Shown: piece by piece, positions 40,302 through 53,456 of the stretch
How the letters are laid out: each line of letters starts with the position of its first letter
How positions within the stretch are numbered: the stretch's first letter is position 1
DNA from: Synanceia verrucosa
Lineage: Eukaryota; Chordata; Actinopteri; Perciformes; Synanceiidae
Reading direction: 5' to 3'
Assembly: GCA_029721515.1 (NCBI GenBank)
Contig: CM056564.1
Coordinates: forward strand, 4,817,011-4,881,010
Length of the DNA: 64,000 nucleotides
Notes under the pieces: generated by a model
The model's input: only the letters and a program-made list of their open reading frames with translations
Told to the model about the DNA's origin: nothing
Database searches by the model: none
Program-made: the position numbers and the translations under genes

Positions 40302-43300
40302 CTGTATATATATATATATATATATGTGTATATATATATATACATATACATATACACATATATATATAAATAATTGATAATAAAGATATGTTACAAAAAA
40401 AACACATCAGATCTGATGTATAAGTGGCTCTGTCACTGTGGTTTTTCAGCATGACATTGGCAAAATGTGGCCAGCATTTCTCAACAGGAACAAGGTTTCC
40501 TACATCTGCTTTTGCTCTGCTCTCACACCTTCAACCACAGGCAGACTGACGCACAACTTACCAGGTCCAAAAAACAAAGGTGCTGCAAACTAGTTCTGTT
40601 TCTGCTTACTAATGAGTAATAAAGCTGAAAATGATTCTAGACAGGTGATCAATTCTGTCTCTGCTTACCAATTCCAGCCTGCCCCACGATCCATGACATG
40701 CGGATGAAGAGCATCACACCCCAGATGTTCAACATGCAGCGCACCTGCAGACAACACATAGTAATGGAAATAGATATTAGGTGGTAGCTCATAGCACTGG
40801 TGATGGATTGAGCCACTCAGCTTCCTTCTCATCTCTGTTGAGAGCTGCACGTTTCTGAGATGAAGCACAAACATATCATTTATTCAGAAAACAGCAGTTT
40901 ATCTGGGTGGTGTTCGTACATTTACATCAATAAAGATCAATAAAGACATGACAGTTAAGTCTACACAGAAGTGTTACTGACTGTTTTCTGAAAAACTTGC
41001 CTGAAAATGCCAAAGTTAAAAAATGCATTAATGATAAAGCCTGCATTACATTTAATGTTTTACTGCAACACACAGCAGGATTACATCATTCATGTCCACG
41101 CTGACATTCAAAAAGATGAGAGATTAACTCAGAGCCGATGAAACTATGAAATTAGAATTAGTCATAGCTGTGCCTCTGCCAACCAGTCAGTGTGTAGTTT
41201 ACACTCATGTCTATCCAAATTTCATCACTGCTTCATTTTATCCTGTCAGATATTTCTTTATCATTATTAGCACATTAATTATTTTTAATGTATGAGTTAC
41301 GGCCAAAAACAGATTGTATCTGTTGACTGAATGTATGAATAAAAAGATCTGAAAGTGAAACAAGCACTGTGAAGTTGAGAAAGTTGCAATAGAAAAAAAA
41401 TGAGAATAATCTTAACACGTATTTTTACGACTTCTATTGTTGTTGATAGATTTAAAACAGACTCAAATAATGTCTGGACTAAATTACAACAGATGTGTTC
41501 ATTATTCATTTCAAGAAGATTATATTCAGAAAATATCACTTAGAAACCAAGAGATTAATGTGATGTTTTCATCAGATGAAGAGGAGGAGAGAGGAGGAAG
41601 TAAGGTCCATGTCAAAATAAAAGCAGGGTGATAATATCCAGATCTACATTATCCTCTACCGACTATTCTTTCAGTGCTCCTTACTTCCTTCCTTCCTTCC
41701 TTAGTACAGTAGTAATTCACACTCACAGTCCAAACTCCTAAATGGGGTGTCATCTGTGTAAACTGACCACTTGGACATATGGACATGAGACTTTAAGGAC
41801 AAAACATTAAGACTAAGACAGAAGTCAGATCTGCTGGCTCTTATTATAGTAAAGCACCACCGGTAAAGTTAGTTATCTCAGTGTACGCTGTGAAATGTAA
41901 AGCAGAGTTTAGTTCCAGTGTCACAGCTTCCATAGTTTTATTAAAACAGAGACTTGTGACAGTGACTCACCAGCACCCCCTTGATCCAGCCAAACTTGAC
42001 CACCCCTTTCGACTCAGCGGCTTCTTTAGCAGCAGACTCCTCAGCCGGGGTCAGCTCATCCCCGTTGGCAAACCCATCCTCAAACGGCTCCTGGAAAACA
42101 CACACACAAAAAAGAAGATGTCATGTTTATGAGTGATTTCATCCACAGCAAACTGAACAGACATATTCCTACTAATGGTCACCAGGGCTAAACCCTGGAG
42201 GTAGCTGTGGTTGGACAAGGAATCAGTCCCCATGGTGGAGTGTGACTGGCTGAGACAAATCACAACAGCACTCTCATGCACCTTGTGAGTAGTTTTGGGG
42301 CTTCTGGGATATGTAGTCGGAACATAAAGAGACGGTATATCAAATGCTGCGTTCAATTAAACTCTGAAGTCAGTGCTTGGAAAGATGTCACACCTGAGTT
42401 GATGGTGTTCCAGCTCTGACACAGTACAGAAAAATGATGCAACAGTATGAGGTCCACCTCAAACACACTGAAGAGGGTGTGTTTGTTCTCCAGTGTGATT
42501 CTGTGTGGCAGTAAAAACGTTTGACCGTACTATCGGCTGTAAAGTGTAACGCTACACAAAGGATAACAGGTGCCGCCATCTTGACGCTTCTGACTTGGAA
42601 ATCAGAAATTCCAACTTCCGAGTACAAATGGAACGCAGCAAAAACTAAAGAGTTGGAAGCAAGAAGTGGAGATGTCAGGATCAGAGAGCAGAGCAATCAA
42701 AATCAGAAAAAAAAGTGGTGATTTTGGTGAAAGTGTCCTCTACTCTACCTCTGATAAAAAAAAGAATGGAACAAGGTAAAAACAAACATTTTTTTCATGA
42801 TGAAACAAAGTCTCTTCTTTCATTAGAGCTATTCAGTGTTTTCAGAGTCACAGTACAAAATATTCTGTGCATCATGAAAGATGACTCAAAATGAACAGAA
42901 ACACTCGCACAAGGCACCTTCTGTTTTATAAAATACTGGCACTCAATGAGTTAATATTTAGAAGTGAAACTAGGGCTGATTCAGTGTATTGAGTGTTTTC
43001 AAGGCTCATCTCTGACCCTGTAACAGATTAAAGGCTGCTCCGTTCAGGACAAGGAAGCCGATAAGATGCAGGGATGACTGAACTTCCATGTGATAGCTGA
43101 GCTCCATGTACACATACTGTACTGTATATCTGACTGCTGAATAACCATGTAATATAGATGTAAACCCTTGAGAAGGCTCTTTGAAGTGGACAGACACTTT
43201 GTCCTTGTGTTACTACACCAGTTAAACACAGGAAGCCTCCCTCCTGTGCACAGACAATGCTGTGACGCTGGTGGCCTCCCTGCCAGCACTCTCTGGGTCG

Positions 43301-46300
43301 ACACTATACTGTCCTTCCTGCATTTAAAGCACTTGTTATAAGCTCAGGGTGAACACACAGTGTCTGCAAACCAGCCCTCGACACATATTCTGAAGATTTC
43401 ACAACATTTCCTCCCCCCCACTGGCCACAATGATGGTACATAAAAGGGCGTCAGAAAAAAATAAGCTTCACAGCATGACTTCAGAACAGCTCCAGTGAGT
43501 CATTACCATCATTTCCATGTTATGTTTTATGGCAGCTGATCAGCGCTAGGCTGGAATGCCTGGTTGTAAGCCACAATGGAGCAACAGAGGTTAGAAATAA
43601 GAACACTGACAATTTTGCTTCTCGATTTTCCACTTAACCAAAAACCGCTTCAGAGTCAAATCACAATAGCAGGACCAACAGAGCAGCAGCATGTGAATGG
43701 AGGCTGGGTCTGTTCCTCTGGCTAGCTCCGGCTAGCACTGTCAACACTGTTAGCTCTGTTCACATGTTGTCTGGAGAAGTTACAGTACTTTAGCTGATAT
43801 CTTAAAGTTCTTGGGTACTGATACTCAGGCCTATCTAGCCATGACAGCATACAGGGAAATCTATCTGCATAAACTGAGTATTTTCATCCACTTCCACTAA
43901 ATTTAAATTATAGATTGCATTTATTTACAAAGTAATGACTTCAATCAGGAACAAGCTGATGAAGACTGGAAAAAGTTTTGTCTAGCTACTCACTGGGCGG
44001 TGTGTCAAAATATCAAATGTACTGTATATGTTCCATTTTAAAAATGTGTCTTTTTTTTACGACGGTGAGGCAGTTTTCTTTGGATATGTTATGGATGACC
44101 TTGGCTTTATGGGTCCAGTGGAAAGAAGTGTGCTGTTGTAGTTGTGGTCTGCTGTGTGGACTGTGTGTCCATTGATCAGCTTCAATGTGCACATGCCCTC
44201 AGGGACAGAGACCGTGTCCACCGATGAGGACAGAAATGTGCACGTCATAGGTATTAAATGTAGTTTCAATCACAGAAATAAACCATTTTTCTCAGAAAGT
44301 CTCAAACAAACTCCAGAGGGATTTTTTCCCATTTTCATTTTTCCTGTTTCATAAGCATATTTCATCATGCATTTCTACAACTATTTTTTTTTATAAGTTT
44401 TTACCATTCAGCTAATGACGAGGAAAGAAGTTTTTTCACATTAAAAGCAAAAGTTCCATAATTTCTCCCTTTTCGATTATATGAAACATCTTTATTTAAG
44501 CATTATCAGTGAAACAAGTGTTATGTAATTATTTAGTGAATGAAATCTGAGAGAAATGATTCTCTAGTTGGACTGATGGAATTAGTACTTGTACTACTAT
44601 GAGGTAAATCACAGTAAATGAGCCATTCCCTCTCCTCAAGGCCTTCATAAGCCAACAGTCTGCTATAAGTTATTGTAGAGTGCCAGGCCTCTGGCATGCA
44701 CAGAGCTGAGCATCACTCAGCATCACTTCACCTGGTCCATCTGTCTCCATCAATGCCCTGCCTGTGTCCTCTCAATGACTCAGCAACACTGCTGCTCTGG
44801 CTGAGAGGAGCCTAAATCCCTCTATACATCCATTTTTACACTTACATGGGTTTCATTCCTCATTAATTCATCAAACTCAGAAAGGTAAATGGATTTCTGG
44901 CATCTATAAACCCCATTTATTATCTTCTGACCCCACAAAGCACTCCACAAATTCACTCATTTGTACACTGAAAGCCCTCTGGAACAATTAAGGGTTCAGT
45001 GTCTCACACAGGGACACTTTGAAATACACACTGGAGAAACCTGGATTGAATCACTGATATCCAGATAGCGTATGACAGGCTCTGGGTAACTTGTTAATTA
45101 GAGCTCTGCAATATTACGATATATATCGTAATGTGGTGGGATTACGCCGCAGAGGAGACGGAGGAGAGCACAATGGAAAGTAAAAAAACATCAGAAAAAA
45201 ATACTATATCGGAATATATATCGTTATCGGGATATAAACTTACCGGGATATAGAATTTTATCCATATCGCACAGCCCTATTGTTAATATAAGCAAAGATA
45301 CAGCTATCACTTTGTCAACATAAGTAACCATAAGATCCTGATAAAGCTGCATTGTGAGAAATGAAAACCATTTATATTTTCTTAGAACTACACTATTTAT
45401 ATTTTCTTAGAACTACACTATCACTATTCTTATTTACGTCAGGAGTTCTCCTTAACTTGAGAAAATTCAATCTGTGAACAGACTCTACTTCCTGTGTATC
45501 ATAGTTTACTAAGGACCCCTAGTGTGGCCTTCACAGTGCCTGAACTAAAATACTTATTTGTGATGTTGTCGCATATGCATACATGCTTTGTTTTAGTTCA
45601 GGCACTGTGAAATGAGAATAGTAGTGTAGCCCATCTTATTAAACGTCTGTTATTTGAGAAATGGTCAAGTTTGTGTCATTTACTGGCTGCGTTTCAGTGC
45701 CCCATTCACTCCTGTTAAATGATATCATCAAATCCAAATATCATCAGAAATACTCCTAAATGACTCCAAAGTGAAATGGGTGAGTAAATAGCAGTATTTT
45801 ATCCCAGAAATAAGGTCCGCTTTGTAAAAAACAGAACTTCCCCTTTAAGCATAAAGCATTACTTTTAAATGAGTGTACCAAAGCTCAGGTGTCTCAGTAA
45901 TACATCTACTGCAGAGTGCTGGCACTTCCCTCCACTTGTGCAGCCTAAAGGCATCAATGGGAATGCACTGAGATTTCCATTTTAAAATGTTAAACTCAAG
46001 TTTCACAAATGACAGTGAAAGTATTGTGAAGGTTATTAAGTCATGCCAATGGAGTGTTAGTCAAATTCCCAAAAAGTCCCAAATGTACAGTATGTGTGTA
46101 AATTATGACTCATTTTTATTTACAAACGATGACGCACAGATGGAGATTTACAGATTACACATCGAGTCTTACAAGTTACACGTGTTTGTGAATAAATATG
46201 AGACCGTGTTGACACATGGCAAAGTGGATTGGAGAAGGTCATATTTTCAGAGTTTTCTCAAGAGTGCATCCATGTGTATGCATTAGGGGGGACATGGCTA

Positions 46301-49300
46301 TAGGCTGGATGTGGTGCCTACATTAGTCACCATCCTAGGAGGGTGGGATGGTGACTAATGCAGGCAGTGAGACAATAGGAGGATGTCAACACACTCTTGA
46401 CTAGCTAACAATGTGCAGATTCCTTCTGTTGGAATCAAACTCAGCGTCAGACACAGACATCAGGAAGACTGAAGAGAAAAGATCAGTGAAGCTGACAAAG
46501 CACTGCCAAGATGTAACCAGTCAGTCCTCATCTTGGGTTGATTAGGTCGCCTCCTGTTCTGAAAACATGTTACCTTCTGAGACAGCTAGATTTGAAAGAT
46601 TACAAGATCACAAAAGAATTTGAATGTGGTGGAAATGTAAAGATTATCAGATTATCAGTCAGACACGGGGGACACTCAGATTGCAAAGAAGCCATTCAGA
46701 GTCGCCTCAGGCGGCGTTAAGCACAGGACGCAGTGACAGTGCCTTTGGAAATTACTGGATCTGATGGAAATGCTTATAAAGAAATAGCACATCATTACAA
46801 GGACAGTATACATGTCACGAGGACGCCCACAAAAAAATATGACTTAAAGATCAGAACACTGGCTTTGAATTTAATCTGAGGCCCAAAGTCGCAAAGTTGT
46901 GCAAAGACAAAGACACGTGCAAAGACGTGTTCTGTTAACACTGAATGAGTTGTGTGGTCCTCTGTGTCTTTTATCTGTCTTTTATTTCTTTTATCTAATT
47001 TATTGTGTCTGTTATTTTTATGATTTTATCTTATTTATTTCTTATCTTTCCCGTGTTAGCTTTTGGTGCATTCTTGTCTCTTTTCCCCTGTTTTTATTTG
47101 AGTTGCTGGTCTAATGTTTATTTGTTTGTTGTGCAGCACTTTGTGAAATGTCCTGTTTTTTAAAAAGACTATATAAATAAAGTGGATTGGAAAATAAGTG
47201 GATGATCGGGACTTTAGACAACCCAGTGAGTACCATGGTTACCATGGCAGTTGTCTGTGGAGAAACCAGGATCTCAAAGAGGTTTGATTTTCTTGCGACC
47301 GTATGATTGCTGATCGGGAGCTGGTTGTGAGGTGTTAATCACTTCTTGTTACTCCTACACGATGCACGACACACGATTAAGCTGAGACGTAGCCGATCCC
47401 AAAAAGATTCGCTCAAAATGGGCCCACCTTAAGACTGCTTTCTCAAAGAGACCTCTGGTTTGTTTGACCAGCCTACTATAAGCAGTCTTTCTCTCTGTAC
47501 ATCACTCACTCTGAGGATGTGTTTACATTGCAGTCAGTGCACATGGTGTACAAGTGACACGCCAAAAGCACGAGCAGCGTTCTGAGTGAATTACTGCAGC
47601 GTACATACCTGCTCATGCAACAGGGAGTACCAGAACTGTACAGTTTCCACACCAACATGGGTGATTTAATGAAGTTCATTCAAATGTCCGTTCTCCTGGC
47701 ACTAGTTATTGAGCAGCTGGGAATGGGACGTGCTGATATGATGATATCATTATGCAACAATGAAATCAAGGTCTGAGTCTGTGTGGGCATTAGGGACACT
47801 GTCAGCCAGGGAGCATCTGTTTGGCTGATTTGCTTTGACTGGTCCTCATGACACTATTGATGTTGAAGGTCAGGAATGTGGAAACACTGGTTCACTTTTA
47901 GGCATCATGTTCACAATCAGAACTCATTCTATATGTGACAGATCTGTCAAGAGCAATTTTGGATTTTGACTACTTTGGGTTCATATTGGGTTCATTTGCT
48001 TCAGAAGCACATTGGGTGGAGCTGGAACACTGTAAAAGATGTCAACGTGGTTTTGCTAATCGAAGAACTCGAAACATGCATGAACACATGAAACAGACAA
48101 CAGTGTTGTAGGGCAATACAGCATGGTGGACAGTGGTCAGCACTGCTGCCAGACAGTAAGACTGCAAGTTATCATGTGCAGTTTGTTCTCCCCATGATAG
48201 CATGGGTTCTCTCTCTTGGTTCTTTCTTAGGACACTTTTACACCTAACCAAGTGGACTCGGTTCACTTGGGGGGCTGAAAGTTGCAACATTGTTGCATTT
48301 GTCACTTGGTTCAGTTCTGCTTTTACACTGCAATTCCTGAACCGCATGTATGTAACCTCACAGACTACAAACAGGGTGGACTGGCAAGCTTATTCTGTGC
48401 TTCGTTACATTATTAGAGGGAATGCTACAACATTAACGTTTACTTATATACTAGTGAACGTAACCGTCACTAATGCTAACGTAGTTCATCAGGGATTGAA
48501 GCTGTTAATTTTCTAACTTTGACAATATAACATGTGACAACACATCAGCACAGAGTTTAAGGACTGTGACTGTAGCTGTGATTAATTTTGTTCAAATATG
48601 TCAAATTGTGAATTTATTGGTTATTTTGTTCAGTCGATTGAGCTAAGCTAGCTAACTAGCTAACTGCTAACGGTGGTCACTCCTTGTTTGTTGTGGTCTG
48701 GAGTGTGTACTGTACTTGTTGTACATGCACTACGTACATGTGGTCCTGTGTTTGGTCCAGTGAGCTTTCACACTGCATATGAACCACACCAGGGTTCACT
48801 TGGAAACAAACCAAGACCCCTGTTTTCAAGCAGACCAGAGTTCATATGAGCTTTCACACCTGCCCAAAGGAAGTGGACTATCAGAGGAAACAAACTCTGG
48901 TCCGTTTAAAGTGGACCAAATGAGGACAGTGTGAGAGCGACCTGAGTTCTCTTGGTTCTCTCTTATTCTCTCTTGGTTCTCTCCTGGTTCTTTCTTAGTT
49001 CTCTCATGGTTCTCCCTTGGTTCTCTGTGGTTTTCTCTTTTCATGGTTCTCTCTCTAGTTCTCTCTAGCTCTCCAGTTTCCTCCCTCAGTCTAAAGACAG
49101 TCAGCTCATTTTAAAGCCATTTTAAAGGCAAAAGGAACAATTTGATTTAATGATTCTCTCGTGGTTCTCTCTGGTTTTCCGTAGGTTCTCTCGTGGTTCT
49201 CTCTGGATCTCTCCTGGTTCTCTCCTGGTTCTTAGTTCTCTTAGGTCTCTCTTAGTTCACTCTTGGTTCTCTCTCAGTTCTCTCTTAGTTCTCTCCTGGT

Positions 49301-52300
49301 TCTCTCTTGGTTCTCTCTTGGTTCTCTCGTGGTTCTCTCGTGGTTTTTTCGTGGTTCTCTCTTGGTTCCCTCCTGGTTCTCTCTTAGTTCTTTCCTGGTT
49401 CTCTCTTAGATCTCTCATGGTTCTCTTGTGGTTTTTTTTCGTGGTTCTCTCTCAATTCTTTCCTAGTTCTGTCCTCATTCTCTCTTAGATCGCTCATGGT
49501 TCTCTCTTGGTTCTCTCGTGGTTTTTTTTGTGGTTCACTCTTTGTTCTCTCTTGGTTCTCCAGCTTCCTCCCTTAGTCTAAAGACAGTCAGCTCATTTTA
49601 AAGTCATTTTAAAGGCAAAAAGAACTTTTTGAAAAAGAAAGAAAAATGTATGAAATTTTGTAAATATGTCACGGTGACATATTTGAGGTGGAAAATGTTC
49701 TGACTTTCACCCACAGCATTTCTAAGCGAGGATGTCACCAGCAGCACATGTTCTTGGGGAGCAGGTGGATGCCACAAAACCACTGAGAAACACTTTGACC
49801 AATGAAAGAGAAGGGTATTTGTTCTGGAGTTTCCTCCATGTCAGTGACAAGCTGTAGCTATCTGCCCCAATATTCCTCCACAATATGCAGCCTGGCTTTG
49901 ACTGCTGAATGTGCAGCAGAGAGCAGCGCAGGCAACACAGGATGAGCTAGTGAGCATTATCTACATGGCTAAAGCAACACAAAGGCTGGCTTTGTACAAC
50001 AATGACAGCACATCGAGAGCATAGCAGGCCAGAGCAAACTGTACCATGAGTCTGTAGTGCATCGTTATGAAAAACGGAAAAAACTAATGACGCAATTAGA
50101 TTTCACAAACACTCACCTTGGACGGACTCAAAGTCATGTAAGATTTGAGGGACTTTCAGACTCTGTGACTTGACAACATGAAAGGACAAAGCACTACCAG
50201 CAAACACTATATACTAATGAATAATAATAAATTATCAGACTGACACAACACACCTAATCAAAAAACAAATAAGGCCTCTATTGTGAACTGCCAGTTTGCC
50301 TGTGAACTGTACACCACATCATGGAAAAACAGACATCACTACAGCCGCCGAGTTTCACTGAGGAAAGGATTATATTGGGTTGTGTAAGTGTTGAGCTCTT
50401 CTGAATGAAAAGCCAAATGCTGAGAGTAACCTACCTAAACATAAAAGCATCATTTACAGCAAGGAGTTGGTATTTCAGTACCCTTCCAAACAGGACGGAT
50501 ATTAGACTAAAAATAAGACAAGGTGCTCAGAGAGCAGCAGACCAAACACTTTCAGTTAGCTCAGCAGAAGTGAGACAGTCTTCAGCAACTAGTGCTAAAC
50601 AGTGCAGCTAAAAGCCATGTGGGCCAATCACACGTCGCATTAAACTGAAGAACACTGGGTATAAAAAGGACTGAATGGAGGAGTTTCTATAATGTTTGGC
50701 ATATTTTAGTTGTGCCACGCAGTCCAGCTTCACAACATATAGTATAGTTTATACACATCTAATAAAGGACTAAATGTTTATTTGATGCCAGTGCCAGACT
50801 TTTTGAAGGGCAGGGGCCAAAAGGAAAAAAAAGGGCACCTACAATGCGTTCTCTCCACTGAAGAGGGCACTTAAAGATGCATTTTTCCCCCTCCCAAAAG
50901 CACGCTTAACTGTTTGTTTACTGTTAACTGTTTTCACTTCTCAGTAGTCATGTGTTATGTTGTGCTTAAAATCGTAATCCATTAACTATTTGATGTTTTC
51001 TTGGTCTTCAACATAGCTGACTCTAGTGCTGGGCGGTATACCGTTCATACCAAAGACTGATCAGTATTCAATACTGAATACTGATGCGTAATTTTTTTAT
51101 GATATGAATTTTTAATATACCGCTATACCGGTGTATCTCATTACACAACTTTTGGAGTGCTGTGCTGCAATGTTGCGCAACATGCATGGCGCGACCGCGG
51201 AGCAACATTAGTTCATGCTCAGGCGTTGCTGGTAGCATGTATGGCTAACAGGTAATCCTCGAACATTTTCCTAAACCTAACGAACAGTACAGGCGGCTCT
51301 CCCCTGCAGGGCAGAAATCATGCAGGTGTGGGTAGAGACATTGTCTGCAATTTGTTATTTTTATAGGAGGCTAAATTAAAATCATCACAGGAGACCGGAC
51401 TGCAACCTCACTGCTAGAAACTACCAACTGCTCTTTTAAGTTATTAATTAAATGAAAATCCTAAACATCCAGAGGGTGCAACTCCTCCAAATCTAGCATT
51501 TGTGCAGTGAATATTTTAGGGGTTTGGGCTGTTGAATTGCAACATGAGCTGCAGTCTCTATGGGCTTATAAGACCTCCTTTAGCTTTTGTTAAAAATATC
51601 TTCATAGCACCAGGCCTTGGTACACTGGATCTGGAATATGTATTGGTTTACATTGCAGTGGTAAGCATCTTTTGAGCAATGATGAGGCCCATGGAGCAGA
51701 TATCTGTTTCAGGCTGACAGTCCCCCTCGCTCCCTGAATGACTCTATCAGTGACTGAGAGGAGTGATTAGATGTCCACTCCATGAGACATCTCTCCATTG
51801 TTTGAAAAAACCTCCCACCACTCAGTCCATTATTCTTTTACTGCGCTGAAACTCTCCCAGAGTTGGATTCCCTGCTGCCCACTGAGAATTGTTGATGGAA
51901 TCAAAATGGCCTGGCCTCACACTGGAGAGATTTTTGTTTTGGATTTGTGTCGAATTACTATTTGATTCTGACATGAGTGTGAAAGAGGTGACGAGTGAGG
52001 CACCTGTGAACAGTGAGGAGCTTTGTTGCTCAGTACGGTAACAGCATCAGTGAATGGAGGCAGATGAGGAGGCAGACTGGGGATCACAGATGTGTTTAGT
52101 GTGGGGTGGAACGGAGCCAGTGTTAATTTAGTTGAAAAAAAATTTTAGTTATAATGTTCGTCAACAATAAAAAAAAAAAATGTTAAAAAAAATCTATGAT
52201 GACGACAACTATGATCAAAACAACTGACATATTCGTTAATGTATAAAAACGAGATGAAAGGACGAATCTGTGTTTCAATAAAAACTAACTGAGGATGAAC

Positions 52301-53367
52301 ATGGGGGGGGTGATGATGATCATTAAGCTTTGCTCACTACTTATTTATATAGTGTATTTATTTATTAGACTCTGTATACACCTGGGCTGGGTACCAAATG
52401 CCAAGACTTTTGTAGCACCGAACGAAAAGGTCTGATCCTATCGGGTATCAAAAAATTAATAATTTTTCGGTGCCAAATTCCAATACCTAAGCGTCTGTAA
52501 ACCATGCTCTCAGACGTCTCTATGGACGGGGACATGTGCCCCTTCAGATTCACAGAGACACTGATCTGTCCCCCCACTTTCCAGCATAAGAAAACAGAGC
52601 ATTAATGTCATTGCAGCAGCACTAGGAGCCCGGCGTTTGTGTTCGGCGCGTTCACTTGTATGTGAATGTCAGATTAAAGCCTAATTACACAAAAATGACT
52701 TATTGAGGTATCAAAAAAGAATCGTTCTAGAACCAGTATCAAAACGAAAGGTATCGAAATTGGCATCATTTGAACGACACCAAGCCCTAGTATACTGGAG
52801 GTCCAGTCATGTCTCCAGGGGAACTGTTCTTTAGAGGAAAGAAGCAGACATATTTTCCTTCCCATAATAACAGGTTTATTAATATTTCCCTCATGAGTAT
52901 GAGAGTTACTGGAATTTCTAGGAAAATGTTTAAAGAATGCGTTACATTTTAACTAAACCTAGTCTAATGATAGTCCGTCAACCAAAACTAAATAAAATTC
53001 AGATTAAAATATGGCTAAAACTAAATACCATTTTTGTCAAAGACTATGACTAAGGCTAAATCAAAATTTGCTGTGAAAATGAACATTGAATGGAGCATGT
53101 GTTGAGCATTGGAGGCAGGGCTGCTTTCACTATTTATCTGCAGCATTACAGTACATTTGGTGCTGAAATGCAACATAATAAGTGGAACAGTTCCTGGGTA
53201 CCTCCCCTCAGCCGTATCTGCTCCTATGCCCTGTTAACTTCAAACTTTCCATCACATGCTTTGTAGAAATGTGCGTTTATAGAAGAGGGCCACCAAGCAC
53301 GACTTCATCTAGCATCTGAATGGAAACTGAATGGATTGTGGGCACATCCTGCCATACGGCTCGCATG

Positions 53368-53456
<89 letters not shown>

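Larger units (their letters stand above)
32491..41970 (-). other. slc12a2: slc12a2 introns 2-12
   Basis: Introns between exons 2 and 13, from about 120 bp (introns 7 and 10) to 2.4 kb (intron 3, 38232-40668). Intron 3 holds the fold-back TTAA element, one of the paired 130-bp repeats and a CA/TA microsatellite. Intron 4 holds the other 130-bp repeat. Intron 6 holds a TTAA element carrying a SINE head. Introns 2, 5 and 12 show nothing beyond AT-rich sequence and short simple repeats, such as CTTCC near 41682-41700. Confidence 0.7.

Noticed and set aside
46899..47114. 71-codon hydrophobic frame (FYFFYLIYCVC type)
   Set aside because: T-rich low-complexity DNA ahead of a repeat-like tail ending in AATAAAG. 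There is no evidence for a gene.
48826..49488. Long frames over the TTCTCTC minisatellite
   Set aside because: Periodic low-complexity translations on both strands, without start context, splice logic or domain.
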